Below, piece by piece: positions 1 through 10,378 of a stretch of DNA of 64,000 nt. Within the stretch, counting starts at the first letter, position 1; each line of letters starts with the position of its first letter. Origin of the DNA: Streptomyces dysideae. Its GTDB lineage: Bacteria > Actinomycetota > Actinomycetes > Streptomycetales > Streptomycetaceae. A program made the position numbers and the translations under genes. Where the stretch lies: contig NZ_KQ949083.1 in assembly GCF_001514305.1 (NCBI RefSeq), positions 24,624-88,623 of the forward strand, given 5' to 3'. The notes below the pieces were generated by a model. That model did not search any database, was not told the DNA's origin, and saw only the letters and a program-made list of their open reading frames with translations.

Positions 1-1
1 C

Positions 2-895
2 CAGATCCTGCGCGCCATGCAGCGCTCCGCCGACAACGGCGGCCTGATCATGATGCACGCCGAGAACGGCATCGCGATCGACGTACTGGTCGAACAGGCG
101 CTCGCTCGCGGGGAGACCGACCCGCGCTACCACGGCGAGGTCCGCAAGGCCCTCCTCGAAGCCGAGGCCACCCACCGCGCCATCAAGCTCGCGCAGGTCG
201 CCGGCGCGCCCCTGTACGTCGTGCACGTCTCGGCGATGGAGGCAGTCGCCGAGCTGGCCAAGGCACGCGACGAGGGTCTCAACGTCTTCGGCGAGACCTG
301 CCCGCAGTACCTGTTCCTGTCGACCGACAACCTCGCCGAACCCGACTTCGAGGGCGCGAAGTACGTGTGCAGCACTCCTCTTCGCCCCAAGGAACACCAG
401 GCCCAGCTGTGGAAGGGCCTACGCACCAACGACCTCCAGGTCGTCTCCACCGACCACTGCCCCTTCTGTTTCGTGGACCAGAAGGAGCTCGGCCGGGGCG
501 ACTTCTCCAAGATCCCCAACGGTCTGCCGGGCGTCGAGAACCGCATGGACCTGCTCCACCAGGCCGTCGTCGAGGGGCACATCTCACGCCGCCGCTGGAT
601 CGAGATCGCCTGCGCGACCCCGGCCCGCATGTTCGGCATGTACCCGAAGAAGGGCACCATCGCCCCGGGCGCGGACGCGGACATCGTCATCTACGACCCG
701 CACGCCGAGCAGGTCATGTCCGCCGTGACGCACCACATGAACGTCGACTACTCGGCGTACGAGGGTAAGAGCACCACCGGCCGGGTCGAGACGGTCCTCT
801 CGCGCGGCGAACCCGTCATCACCGAGCGGGAGTACACCGGGCACGCCGGGCACGGCGTCTACACCCCCCGCTCCACCTGTCAGTACCTCAACTAG
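2..895 (+). CDS. hydA: dihydropyrimidinase / D-hydantoinase, C-terminal part (cut by window start)
   Basis: This cytosolic cyclic amidohydrolase opens dihydropyrimidine or hydantoin rings to N-carbamoyl amino acids. The reading frame is already open at base 2, so the start and the N-terminal metal-binding motif lie outside the window. The visible 298 codons contain the metal-site His stretches MMHAENG and YVVHVSA, the conserved GETCPQYL, and STDHCPF with its metal Asp. The C-terminal amidohydrolase pattern GTIAPGADADIVIYDP is also present. It ends 10 bp before an F420-dependent oxidoreductase and is followed by an NCS1 nucleobase transporter. This order suggests a hydantoin or pyrimidine uptake and degradation operon. 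Substrate preference cannot be read from the sequence. Confidence 0.9.
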   Translation, partial: QILRAMQRSADNGGLIMMHAENGIAIDVLVEQALARGETDPRYHGEVRKALLEAEATHRAIKLAQVAGAPLYVVHVSAMEAVAELAKARDEGLNVFGETCPQYLFLSTDNLAEPDFEGAKYVCSTPLRPKEHQAQLWKGLRTNDLQVVSTDHCPFCFVDQKELGRGDFSKIPNGLPGVENRMDLLHQAVVEGHISRRRWIEIACATPARMFGMYPKKGTIAPGADADIVIYDPHAEQVMSAVTHHMNVDYSAYEGKSTTGRVETVLSRGEPVITEREYTGHAGHGVYTPRSTCQYLN

Positions 896-905
896 GAAGG
901 GCGCG

Positions 906-1937
906 ATGGACGTCATGGATTTCGGACTCGTCCTGCAGACCGACCCGCCGGCCTCCAAGGTCGTCAGTCTGATGAAGCGGGCCGAGCGCAACGGCTTCGC
1001 CTACGGCTGGACCTTCGACTCCGCCGTGCTGTGGCAGGAGCCGTTCGTGATCTACAGCCAGATCCTGGCCAACACCCAGAAGCTGACCGTCGGCACGATG
1101 GTGACCAACCCGGGCACCCGCACCTGGGAGGTCACGGCCTCCACCTTCGCCACCCTCAACGACATGTTCGGCAACCGCACCGTGTGCGGCATCGGCCGCG
1201 GCGACTCCGCGATGCGCGTCGCCGGGCGCAAGCCCAACACGCTGGCCCGCATCAGCGAGGCCATGAAGGTCATCCGGGCGCTGGGCCGCGGCGAGGAGGC
1301 CGACCTCGGCGGCGGCACGATGGTCAAGTTCCCCTGGATCAAACCGGACGCCGAACTCCCCGTATGGATGGCGGCGTACGGGCCCAAGGCCCTCAAGATG
1401 ACCGGCGAGGAGGCCGACGGGTTCATCCTGCAGCTCGCCGACCTCTATCTGACCGAGTACATGGTCAAGGCCGTCAAGGACGCGGCCGTCGCCGCCGGGC
1501 GTGACCCGTCCGAGGTGAAGATCTGCGTCGCCGCCCCCGCCTACGTCACCGAGGACGACTCGCCCGAGGCGCTCGCTCACGCGCGCGACCAGTGCCGGTG
1601 GTTCGGCGGCATGGTCGGCAACCACGTCGCGGACCTGGTCTCCAAGTACGGCGAGCACTCCTCCCAGGTCCCCGAAGAGCTCACCGACTACATCAAGGCA
1701 CGCGAGGGCTACGACTACTCCCACCACGGGCGCAGCGACAACCCGGACACCGCATTCGTGCCCGACGAGATCGTCGAGCGGTTCTGCCTCATCGGACCGG
1801 TCGAGAAGCACATCGAGAAGCTGAACGCGCTGCGTGAACTCGGCGTCGACCAGTTCGCCGTCTACGACATGCACGACGCTCAGGAAGCCGTCATCGACGC
1901 CTACGGATCGAAGGTGATCCCGGCCGTCAACGGCTGA
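906..1937 (+). CDS. LLM-class F420-dependent oxidoreductase (hydantoinase-linked type)
   Basis: This 343-residue luciferase-like monooxygenase family protein is predicted to be a TIM-barrel, F420-using cytosolic oxidoreductase. Family signs are the N-terminal DFGLVLQTDPP, the VGTMVTNPGTR strand, the GIGRGDSAMR segment and the PVWMAAYGPKAL stretch. The ATG follows a GAAGGG ribosome site and lies 10 bp after the hydantoinase stop, so the two are probably co-transcribed. A subfamily of LLM oxidoreductases is regularly found beside dihydropyrimidinases and NCS1 permeases, and the arrangement here fits it. Its reaction is not established. Reduction or oxidation of a pyrimidine- or hydantoin-derived compound is only an inference from context. 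Confidence 0.85.
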   Translation: MDVMDFGLVLQTDPPASKVVSLMKRAERNGFAYGWTFDSAVLWQEPFVIYSQILANTQKLTVGTMVTNPGTRTWEVTASTFATLNDMFGNRTVCGIGRGDSAMRVAGRKPNTLARISEAMKVIRALGRGEEADLGGGTMVKFPWIKPDAELPVWMAAYGPKALKMTGEEADGFILQLADLYLTEYMVKAVKDAAVAAGRDPSEVKICVAAPAYVTEDDSPEALAHARDQCRWFGGMVGNHVADLVSKYGEHSSQVPEELTDYIKAREGYDYSHHGRSDNPDTAFVPDEIVERFCLIGPVEKHIEKLNALRELGVDQFAVYDMHDAQEAVIDAYGSKVIPAVNG

Positions 1938-1958
1938 GCCGTTCCCCCACTTGAGTCT

Positions 1959-1986
1959 CCCCCTTCCCGCCGTTCCGGGAAGGGGG
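1959..1986 (+). terminator. hairpin terminator after the LLM oxidoreductase
   Basis: An 11-bp perfect stem (CCCCCTTCCCG paired with CGGGAAGGGGG) with a 6-base loop starts 22 bp after the stop codon. There is no U-tract, as is usual in Streptomyces. It may partly separate the transporter gene from the upstream pair. Confidence 0.6.
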
Positions 1987-2078
1987 TCCAGGGCGCACTG
2001 CATTGATTTCTTGCGGGGCGCCCCCCTCGGTACCGCCCGCACGGCCTTCCCGTCCCACCTCACTTGAATGGCCTGCCC

Positions 2079-3605
<1,527 letters not shown>

Positions 3606-3644
3606 CTGGGGCTGACCGGGGCTGGCCCCGTTGGTGGAGGGCGG

Positions 3645-4310
3645 TCAGTTCTGCTGGCCGTCCTCCAGGGCTGCCACCGCCTCCTTGGCGGCCTTGATGG
3701 CGCCCTTGTTGATCTCGTCCGTGCCGGGCGCCTTCTTCGACTCGAAGTCGCTGCCGCTGTAGGTGACGGACACCAGCGCGTTGGACGCCTGGATCATCAC
3801 CACGCCCTCACGGGTCTGCTGCTTGTCCTCGGTGGTGAGGTTCACGACCGAGTAGCCCGCGTCGCCGATCCCGGGGACGTCCCCGCCGCCGCTCTTCTCC
3901 GCGATGCGCGTCTTGTACGACTTCTGTGCCGCTTCGTCGGACGCCGTGATCTCGAAGGAGACGTCGAGCCAGTGGTACTCGTACCCCTTGAGCGCGTTCC
4001 AGGAGCAGGTGCGGCGCAGCTTCGAGTCCGTCGACGGTATCTCCTTGCCGGCCGTCTTGGCGCCCGGCACCAGCGACTTGATCGTCTTCGTGGCGAGGCT
4101 CTCGCACGGCGCGGGAGCGGCGGCGTACGTCTTCGGCACCGCCGCCGTCGAGGGGGCGGAGGGCGAGTCGGTGCTGCCCTTCTGTGCCGCCTTGTTCTCG
4201 GCGGCCGGCGTCGCGGCGGGACCGGACGACAGCGCCCAGCCCGCCGTGGCGAGCACGACGACGGGCGACAGACGCGCGGTGAGGGCGAGCGGCAGAGGCA
4301 GTGAACGCAC
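3645..4310 (-). CDS. exported DUF3558-like protein
   Basis: This 221-residue protein has an N-terminal signal sequence (basic MRSLPLPLALTAR, then a hydrophobic run to about residue 30). An Ala/Thr/Ser/Pro-rich linker and a globular domain follow. No lipobox cysteine is visible, so it is probably secreted rather than lipidated. The domain has a conserved Cys (PCESLAT) and the RRTCSWN segment typical of DUF3558-like actinobacterial exported proteins, followed by a GIGDAGY turn. The molecular role is unknown. It is convergent with the transporter gene, from which it is separated by about 40 bp holding a short GC hairpin. Confidence 0.65.
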   Translation of the reverse strand: MRSLPLPLALTARLSPVVVLATAGWALSSGPAATPAAENKAAQKGSTDSPSAPSTAAVPKTYAAAPAPCESLATKTIKSLVPGAKTAGKEIPSTDSKLRRTCSWNALKGYEYHWLDVSFEITASDEAAQKSYKTRIAEKSGGGDVPGIGDAGYSVVNLTTEDKQQTREGVVMIQASNALVSVTYSGSDFESKKAPGTDEINKGAIKAAKEAVAALEDGQQN

Positions 4311-4430
4311 GGCGCACTTCTCGTGGGGGATGGTGCGGAAGGAGTCCGCACTGCGGACGGGACGCCAGTGTCACACGACTCCCTGTGGGGTGGAAGTGTC
4401 AACTCGCTCCGTACACACGTCGTTACGGCC

Positions 4431-5250
4431 TCACGAAGCCTCCTGGGTGATATAGGTGGAAAGCTCGGATTCGATGCGTTCTACGGCGGCGAAGGCGCCG
4501 TATGACACGAGATGCACCAGGCAGTGGTCGGTGTGCTCCGGCCGGCGCCAGGCCGTCACGTCCTCGTCCGTGATGCGGTACGGCGCGAGCGCGGCCAGCA
4601 GCGCCAGGCGCGCGCCGGGACGCTCCCGGCGGTCCGGGAACGGGTCCGGGGCGAGCGGCGGATGCGCTCCGTCCCACTCCCGCAGGGTCTGCCGTACGAG
4701 GGTCTGGTCGTCGGTGCCGAGGAGGCTGGCGCCCTCCCCCCACTGCCCTAAAGGCGTGGGGGGACCCCCAGGCGGCCGTGCGCAGGGCGGCGTAGGCGGG
4801 GCCGACGGACGTGCCGGCCGCCCAGGCGGGCCCCGGACCGGGGCCGTCGAGGAGGGCGAGGGACGTGCCGGGGCGGGCGGGGCGGCGTACGGTCCTCGCG
4901 AAGCCGCGGCCCGCCAGCCGCCGTACGGACTGGAACCGCTGGGCGTTGCCCGGCAGGAGGTTCTCGGTCAGCAGGGACGAGACGATCCGGTTGATGAAGT
5001 GGAAGGCGAGCGCGGTGCCCAGGTAGGCGGGCGCGTGCGCGGGCGGGAAGGGGTACGGCCGCGGGGCGGCGCCCGGGACGCGGGTCGCCTCGCCCCAGGC
5101 CAGTACGCGCGCGTGCTCGCCGCCCTCGGGCAGCTCGCCCCTGGCCGCGCGCTCGGCCAGCGCGTGCTCGCCGGTGGCGTGCCGCATCACGGTGTGCGCG
5201 TCCACGCAGAACGGGCACCGGTTGGCGAGCGACACCCCGAGGGCGTGGCT
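4431..5250 (-). pseudogene. carboxymuconolactone decarboxylase / AhpD-like gene remnant
   Basis: The minus strand encodes the C-terminal two thirds of an alkylhydroperoxidase-like protein. It carries the redox motif CPFCVDAH, then the PAYLGTALAFHFINR helix and a C-terminal half ending near LSTYITQEAS. Two lesions are visible. First, the N-terminal portion of roughly 100 residues is absent, and upstream of about 5,250 the sequence reads as an unrelated gene tail on the other strand. Second, a GC-rich palindrome near 4,736-4,770 shifts the frame: the part before it (to AYAALRTAAW) and the part after it (from GASLLGTDDQ) are in different frames. Without that insert the protein would read straight through. 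A sequencing slip in its homopolymers could hide an in-frame insert, but the 5' truncation remains. Confidence 0.7.
4736..4770. repeat. small palindromic insert (CCCCCCAC...GTGGGGGG hairpin)
   Basis: An 8-bp G/C-run inverted repeat (CCCCCCAC and GTGGGGGG) encloses a smaller GCC...GGC stem and a CTAAA loop. About 28 bases appear to be extra relative to the interrupted reading frame. Hairpins of this look recur in Streptomyces genomes, often at gene ends. This one lies inside a coding remnant. Confidence 0.6.
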
Positions 5251-5365
5251 GGACGACCCGGAGCGGCGGGAGGCGGTGCTCGCGGCGACCCGCCGGATCG
5301 AGTCGGAGCCGACACTGCTGGGAGCGAGCGGGCATCTGCTGACCGCGGGGAGACGGCTTCCGTAA
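5246..5365 (+). pseudogene. C-terminal remnant of a possible methyltransferase
   Basis: Immediately upstream of the truncated decarboxylase remnant, the plus strand reads AWLDDPERREAVLAATRRI, continues with ESEPTLLGASGHLLTAGRRL and stops at 5,365. The pattern (DDPERR..VL...RR.E.EP.LLGAS.H...GR) resembles the C-terminus of class I SAM-dependent methyltransferases, but too little is left to be sure. No start codon or N-terminal domain exists on this side. A deletion probably removed the 5' ends of two divergent genes and joined the rest here. Confidence 0.4.
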
Positions 5366-5413
5366 GTGCGTACGATCGCAAGATCGGCCGCCGCGCAGTG
5401 AAGGAGTCCGCTC

Positions 5414-7240
5414 GTGTTCACCACCCGACCCACCCTGCAGGGAACCTTCGGCATGGTGTCCTCCACGCACTGGCTGGCCTCGCAGTCGGCGATGGCCGTG
5501 TTGGAGGACGGTGGCAACGCGTATGACGCCGCCGTGGCGGGCGCGTTTGTGCTGCATGTTGTGGAGCCGCATCTCAACGGGCCCGCCGGGGAGGTGCCGA
5601 TCCTGCTCGCGCCGGCGGGCGGTGAGGTGCGGGTGCTGTGTGGGCAGGGGGTCGCGCCGGGCGGGGCGACCGTCGCGCACTATCGCGGGCTCGGGCTGGA
5701 GCTCGTTCCCGGGACCGGGCCGCTCGCCGCCGCCGTCCCGGGTGCCTTCGACGCCTGGATGCTGCTGCTCCGCGACCATGGCACCAAGTCCCTCGCCGAT
5801 GTCCTCGAGTACGCCATCGGGTACGCCGAGCACGGGCACGCGCCCGTGGAGAACGTCGGCGCGACCGTCGAGACCGTACGGGAGCTCTTCGAGACGGAGT
5901 GGACGTCCTCGGCGGACGTGTACCTGCCCGGTGGGCGGGCGCCCCGGACCGGTGAGCTGTTCCGGAATCCCGCCCTCGCCGCCACCTGGAAGCGGCTGCT
6001 CGACGAGGTCGCCGGGGCCGGGGACCGGGAGGCGCAGATCGAGGCGGCGCGGGAGGTGTGGCGCACCGGGTTCGTCGCAGAGGCGCTCGTACGGCAGGCC
6101 CAGCGGCCCGCCCTGGACACCAGCGGCGAGCACCACACCGGCACGCTCACGGCCGCCGACCTCGCCGGCTGGTCCGCGAGCTACGAGGCGCCGGCGACGT
6201 ACGACTGGAACGGCTGGACCGTGTGCAAGGCCGGCCCCTGGAGCCAGGGCCCGGCCTTCCTCCAGCAGCTCGCCCTGCTCCCGCCCGAGCTGCCCGAGCA
6301 CGGCTCCGCCGACTACGTCCACCTGCTGGTCGAGGGCTGCAAGCTCGCCATGGCCGACCGGGAGGCCTGGTACGGCGACGCGGCCGACGTACCCCTCGAC
6401 GCGCTGCTGTCGAACGACTACAACGCGGCCCGGCGCACGCTCGTCGGCGACAAGGCCTCGTACGAGCTGCGGCCCGGCAGCCCCGGCGGGCGCCCCCCGC
6501 GCCTGTGCGCCCACGCGCGCGTGGTGGCCGACGACCAACCCGGCTTCAGCCCGCTGGGCGTCGGCGAGCCCACGGTCGCCCGGAGCCCCGCCGCGCCGGT
6601 GCCGGGCGAGCCGGACATGACCGCCGACGGCGGCACCCGCGGCGACACCTGCCACCTCGACGTCGTCGACCGCTGGGGCAACATGATCGCGGCCACACCC
6701 AGCGGCGGCTGGCTGCAGTCCAACCCCGTCGTACCCGAACTGGGCTTCCCGCTCGGCACCCGGCTGCAGATGGCCTGGCTGGAGGAGGGACTGCCCAACA
6801 CCCTCACCCCGGGCCGCCGCCCCCGCACCACCCTCACCCCCTCGATCGCCCTGCGCGACGGCGTTCCCGTCATGGCCTTCGGCACGCCCGGCGGGGACCA
6901 GCAGGACCAGTGGCAGCTGCACTTCTTCCTGGCCGTCGCCCAGCGCGCCCAGGTACGCGGCGGACTCGACCTCCAGGGCGCCATCGACGCCCCGAACTGG
7001 CACAACGACGGCTTCCCCGGTTCCTTCTTCCCGCGCGGGATGCGGCCGGGCAGCGTCACCGTGGAGTCCCGTACGGGCGCGGCGGTCATCGAGGAGCTGC
7101 GCCGCCGCGGCCACGACGTGACCGTCGGCGACCCCTGGTCGGAGGGACGGCTCTGCGCGGTCGCCCGGGACCCCGGGACCGGCATTCTGTCGGCGGCCGC
7201 GAACCCGCGGGGCATGCAGGGATACGCGGTCGGACGCTGA
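5414..7240 (+). CDS. ggt: gamma-glutamyltransferase family protein
   Basis: This 608-residue Ntn-hydrolase of the gamma-glutamyltranspeptidase family would act on glutathione-like gamma-glutamyl compounds or acylated substrates. The N-terminal ASQSAMAVLEDGGNAYDAAV motif is characteristic. The autoprocessing site is in GDTCHLDVVD, where Thr412 aligns with the catalytic Thr of the small subunit, followed by GNMIAATPSGG and RPRTTLTPSIAL. The C-terminal FGTPGGDQQDQWQ matches the conserved GGS/GGP region. No clear signal peptide is seen, so it may be cytosolic like many actinobacterial paralogues. The start is a GTG with an upstream AAGGAG. Confidence 0.88.
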   Translation: MFTTRPTLQGTFGMVSSTHWLASQSAMAVLEDGGNAYDAAVAGAFVLHVVEPHLNGPAGEVPILLAPAGGEVRVLCGQGVAPGGATVAHYRGLGLELVPGTGPLAAAVPGAFDAWMLLLRDHGTKSLADVLEYAIGYAEHGHAPVENVGATVETVRELFETEWTSSADVYLPGGRAPRTGELFRNPALAATWKRLLDEVAGAGDREAQIEAAREVWRTGFVAEALVRQAQRPALDTSGEHHTGTLTAADLAGWSASYEAPATYDWNGWTVCKAGPWSQGPAFLQQLALLPPELPEHGSADYVHLLVEGCKLAMADREAWYGDAADVPLDALLSNDYNAARRTLVGDKASYELRPGSPGGRPPRLCAHARVVADDQPGFSPLGVGEPTVARSPAAPVPGEPDMTADGGTRGDTCHLDVVDRWGNMIAATPSGGWLQSNPVVPELGFPLGTRLQMAWLEEGLPNTLTPGRRPRTTLTPSIALRDGVPVMAFGTPGGDQQDQWQLHFFLAVAQRAQVRGGLDLQGAIDAPNWHNDGFPGSFFPRGMRPGSVTVESRTGAAVIEELRRRGHDVTVGDPWSEGRLCAVARDPGTGILSAAANPRGMQGYAVGR

Positions 7241-7355
7241 CGCCGGGGACGCACAGCCCGTGCCGCTGATGTTCGGTTCCGCGTGTTCATGGTGATTCCA
7301 CCCGGCATCCACCGGGCGGGTGGGGATTGTCAGTGGGGCGTGCTCTCATGGAGGA

Positions 7356-8201
7356 GTGATCAAAGACAACGAAACCATCGACGAGTTTCTCGCCCGGCAC
7401 GCCGCTGACGTGGAAGAAGCCGTCCGTAAGGCGGCCGTGGCCGAGATCATGCCCCGCTTCCGGCAGCTCGCCGCCCACGAGGTCGACCAGAAGAGCGGCC
7501 CGCACGACCTGGTGACGGACGCCGACCGGCTGGCCGAGCAGTACCTCACCGAGGCGCTCTCCGGTCTCCTGCCCGGCTCGGTCGTGGTCGGCGAGGAGGC
7601 GGTGCACGCCAACCCGAAGTCCTACGAGGCGATACAGGGCGACGCCCCGGTCTGGATCGTCGACCCGGTCGACGGAACACGCCAGTTCGTGCACGGCGAC
7701 CCCGGGTTCTGCACCCTGGTCGCGCTCGCGCGCGGCGGCGTCCTGCTCGCCTCCTGGACGTACGCCCCCGCCCGCGACGAACTGGCCACGGCGATCCGGG
7801 GACAGGGCGCCTACCTCGACGGCGAGCGGCTCTTCTCCGGCGTACCCGAGCCCGGCCGGGACCTCCGCGTCGCCACGTCCCACCCGGACTACACGACCGA
7901 CGAGCAGAAGGACGCCCTGCTGGTCCTGTGGACCGACGGCGTGGCACCGCGCGCCTGCGGCTCGGCCGGCCTGGAATATCTCGCCGTCGCCCGGGGTGAG
8001 TCGGACGCCACGGCGTTCTCCTGGGAGGCCGCCTGGGACCACGCGGCGGGCCTGCTCCTCGTCGAGGAGGCGGGCGGCGCCCATCTGACCCGGACCGGCG
8101 AGCCGTTCCGCATCACCGGCGGCAACGCCCTGCCGTTCACCGCGGCGCGGGACGCGGCCACGGCTCGCCGGGTGGTGGAACTGCTGTCGGGCGGAGCCTG
8201 A
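7356..8201 (+). CDS. inositol monophosphatase family phosphatase
   Basis: This protein of about 281 residues belongs to the Mg-dependent, lithium-sensitive phosphatase family. All metal motifs are present: GPHDLVTDAD, the VVGEEAVH acidic pair, DPVDGTRQF and the C-terminal WEAAWDHAAGLLL. Members dephosphorylate inositol-1-phosphate, histidinol phosphate or 3'-phosphoadenosine phosphate. The substrate here cannot be chosen. The GTG at 7356 gives the family-like N-terminus (IKDNETIDEFLARHAA), although its GGAGGA site is unusually close. An in-frame GTG at 7320 is the alternative. Its 3' end overlaps the convergent gene on the other strand by about 65 bp. Confidence 0.85.
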   Translation: MIKDNETIDEFLARHAADVEEAVRKAAVAEIMPRFRQLAAHEVDQKSGPHDLVTDADRLAEQYLTEALSGLLPGSVVVGEEAVHANPKSYEAIQGDAPVWIVDPVDGTRQFVHGDPGFCTLVALARGGVLLASWTYAPARDELATAIRGQGAYLDGERLFSGVPEPGRDLRVATSHPDYTTDEQKDALLVLWTDGVAPRACGSAGLEYLAVARGESDATAFSWEAAWDHAAGLLLVEEAGGAHLTRTGEPFRITGGNALPFTAARDAATARRVVELLSGGA

Positions 8202-8739
8202 TCTGGGGGTAGGTTGTGCCGACTCGGACACTGATCACTTCGAACTCGGCGGATACACCTTCCGCGGGCCACTCGCACTCCGCCTGCAGCAGCGGCAGAG
8301 CGTCCACGAACCCCGGCGCGGGCAGCCCGACGTCGACGAACACTCCGGTGACCCCGGGACCCCAGGGGGAGACGGTGAACGTGCCGGTCAGGCGGGTGCC
8401 GACCGGCAGGGGACCGCTGTCGTGCCGTACGTCGCACTGGCGGTAGGAACGGGCCCGGCCCCACGCGACGGCGAAATCCCGCTCGCCGACGGGCCGGGCG
8501 TCCGGCGGCTCCACCACCGGTTCCGGCGCCCCCACCCCGTACACGACCTCATACACCTGGGCACCCCACGTCCCGCACGCATCCCGCGCCCGCGCCCGCT
8601 CACCCGGCTCGGCGGCGACCACGGGCACGGACTCCGGCCCCCGCAAGGAGATCTGCCGCAGCACCCGCCCGTCGTCCCCCACCTCGAACCAGTGCCACAG
8701 ATCGTCCTCGGGCACGGGGAAGCGGAAGCGGCGGGTCAC
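8137..8739 (-). CDS. conserved hypothetical protein of actinobacteria
   Basis: This 200-residue protein has no function I recognise. It begins MTRRFRFPVPEDDLWHWFEV and contains the acidic DGRVLRQISLRGPES. A region resembling an S1/OB-like fold (PVGTRLTGTFTVSPWGPGV, then GVFVDVG) suggests nucleic-acid or ligand binding, but this is weak. There is no signal peptide or transmembrane segment. Third-position GC bias supports it as a real gene on this strand up to the tail overlap with the phosphatase gene, where both frames remain open. Confidence 0.65.
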   Translation of the reverse strand: MTRRFRFPVPEDDLWHWFEVGDDGRVLRQISLRGPESVPVVAAEPGERARARDACGTWGAQVYEVVYGVGAPEPVVEPPDARPVGERDFAVAWGRARSYRQCDVRHDSGPLPVGTRLTGTFTVSPWGPGVTGVFVDVGLPAPGFVDALPLLQAECEWPAEGVSAEFEVISVRVGTTYPQIRLRPTAVPPPGEPWPRPAPR

Positions 8740-8826
8740 CCGGTGGACCTTACCCGCGCCGGTGGTTGTCGGTGCCCCGGCATATCCTGATCCTCAGTGG
8801 CCATCGGCTGACGAAGGGGTCCGAAG

Positions 8827-10248
8827 GTGCCGTCGATGCTCGATGCGGTCGTGGTGGGTGCGGGGCCGAACGGACTGACCGCGGCCGTGGAGCTGGCCCG
8901 GCGCGGTTTCTCCGTCGCCGTCTTCGAGGCGCGTGACACCGTGGGCGGGGGAGCCCGCACCGAAGAGCTCACCCTGCCCGGCTTCCGCCACGACCCGTGC
9001 TCCGCCGCGCACCCGCTGGGCATCAACTCGCCCGCGTTCCGCGCGATGCCCCTCGACCGGTACGGCCTGGAGTGGCTGCACCCCGAACTGCCCATGGCGC
9101 ACCCCTTCACCGACGGCACCGCGGCCGTGCTGTCCCGGTCGGTCGCCGAGACGGCGGCCTCGTTCGGGTCGCGGGACGCGGGCGCGTACCGCAGGCTGGT
9201 CGAGCCGTTCCTGTCCAAGTGGGACACCCTGGCCCGGGACTTCATGTCCCTGCCGCTCACCGCGCTCCCACGCGACCCGGTCACCCTCGCCCGCTTCGGC
9301 CTGGTCGGTCTGCCCCCGTCGACCTGGCTGACCCGGCGCTTCCACGACGAGCGCGCCAAGACCCTGTTCGCCGGCCTCGTCGCGCACGTCATGGCCCCGC
9401 TGGACGGCTTCGCCACCGGCGCCATCGGCCTGGTCTTCGCCCTCGCCGCGCACGCCCGCGGCTGGCCCGTGGCCCGCGGCGGCTCCCAGTCCATCTCCGA
9501 CGCGCTCACCGCGTATCTGAAGGACCTCGGCGGCACCGTCCACACCGACTACGAGGTCAAGCGCCTCGACGACCTGCCGCCCGCGCGCGCCTACGTCTTC
9601 GACACCTCACCCACCGCGCTGGCCCGCATCGCAGGCTTCGGCGACTACTACGCCAACTACCGTTACGGCCCAGGCGTCTTCAAGGTCGACTACGCGCTGG
9701 ACGGCCCGGTGCCGTGGACCGCTCGGGAGGCGCGTACCGCCGGCACCGTGCAGATCGGCGCCGACAGCGCGGAGATCGGCACCGCCCTGCGCGCCGCGTC
9801 CCGCGAGGACCGGGCCCCCGACAAGCCGTTCATGATCACGGTCCAGCCCGGTGTCGTCGACCCGACGCGGGCCCCGGAGGGCAAGCAGGTCTTCTGGGCG
9901 TACGGCCATGTCCCGAGCGGCTGGACCGGCGACCTCACGGACGCCATCGAGCGCCAACTGGAGCGCTTCGCCCCGGGATTCCGAGACCGCGTCCTCGCCC
10001 GCGCCACCGCAGGACCGCCCGAACTCGCCGCCCGCAACGCCAACTACGTCGGCGGCGACATCGCCTCCGGCGCGGTCTCCGGACTCCAGCTCCTGCTCCG
10101 CCCCAAGCTGTCCCTGTTCCCCTACGGCACCCCGCATCCGGCGGTCTTCATCTGTTCCTCGGCGACCCCGCCGGGACCGGGCGTGCACGGCATGTCGGGG
10201 CACAACGCGGCCAAGGCGGTGTGGCGCCGGCTGCGGCAGCATTCCTGA
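8827..10248 (+). CDS. phytoene desaturase-like NAD(P)/FAD-dependent oxidoreductase
   Basis: This 473-residue flavoprotein has an N-terminal Rossmann dinucleotide fold (VVVGAGPNGLTAAVELARRG, then VFEARDTVGGGARTEEL). Further family marks are the second FAD-binding region near MITVQPGVVDPTRAPEGKQ and the C-terminal PGPGVHGMSGHNAA. The overall length and pattern match the CrtI/phytoene-dehydrogenase-related oxidoreductases, which act on isoprenoid or other hydrophobic substrates. The actual substrate is unknown, and there are no carotenoid genes nearby. The GTG start follows a GAAGGGGTCCGAAG stretch. The downstream ebo genes include a UbiA-type prenyltransferase, but a functional tie is only a guess. 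Confidence 0.82.
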   Translation: MPSMLDAVVVGAGPNGLTAAVELARRGFSVAVFEARDTVGGGARTEELTLPGFRHDPCSAAHPLGINSPAFRAMPLDRYGLEWLHPELPMAHPFTDGTAAVLSRSVAETAASFGSRDAGAYRRLVEPFLSKWDTLARDFMSLPLTALPRDPVTLARFGLVGLPPSTWLTRRFHDERAKTLFAGLVAHVMAPLDGFATGAIGLVFALAAHARGWPVARGGSQSISDALTAYLKDLGGTVHTDYEVKRLDDLPPARAYVFDTSPTALARIAGFGDYYANYRYGPGVFKVDYALDGPVPWTAREARTAGTVQIGADSAEIGTALRAASREDRAPDKPFMITVQPGVVDPTRAPEGKQVFWAYGHVPSGWTGDLTDAIERQLERFAPGFRDRVLARATAGPPELAARNANYVGGDIASGAVSGLQLLLRPKLSLFPYGTPHPAVFICSSATPPGPGVHGMSGHNAAKAVWRRLRQHS

Positions 10249-10378
10249 GCCTGCTCAAAGGACCCAGATCTACAGCGAGTTGGGGCCTCAGGGTAAGGAA
10301 AACCAGTGTCTTCTTTGTCACTTCTGTTACCAGGAGGTAGATGGCTGAATGTTCAAGCGCCGTGAGTAAAGTGCGGCC

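Noticed and set aside
3620..3640. terminator after the NCS1 gene (GGGGCTGGCCCC)
   Set aside because: The stem is only five or six base pairs without a U-run, too weak to list as a feature.
4748..7312. 854-codon open frame on the minus strand opposite the gamma-glutamyltransferase gene
   Set aside because: Its translation is Arg/Gly/Pro-rich with no family pattern. The plus-strand frame has clear GGT motifs; long antisense frames are expected at this GC content.
8137..8201. misannotated end of the inositol-phosphatase or the convergent gene
   Set aside because: Both frames run to their own stops with normal codon bias. A real 65-bp convergent overlap is the simplest reading.
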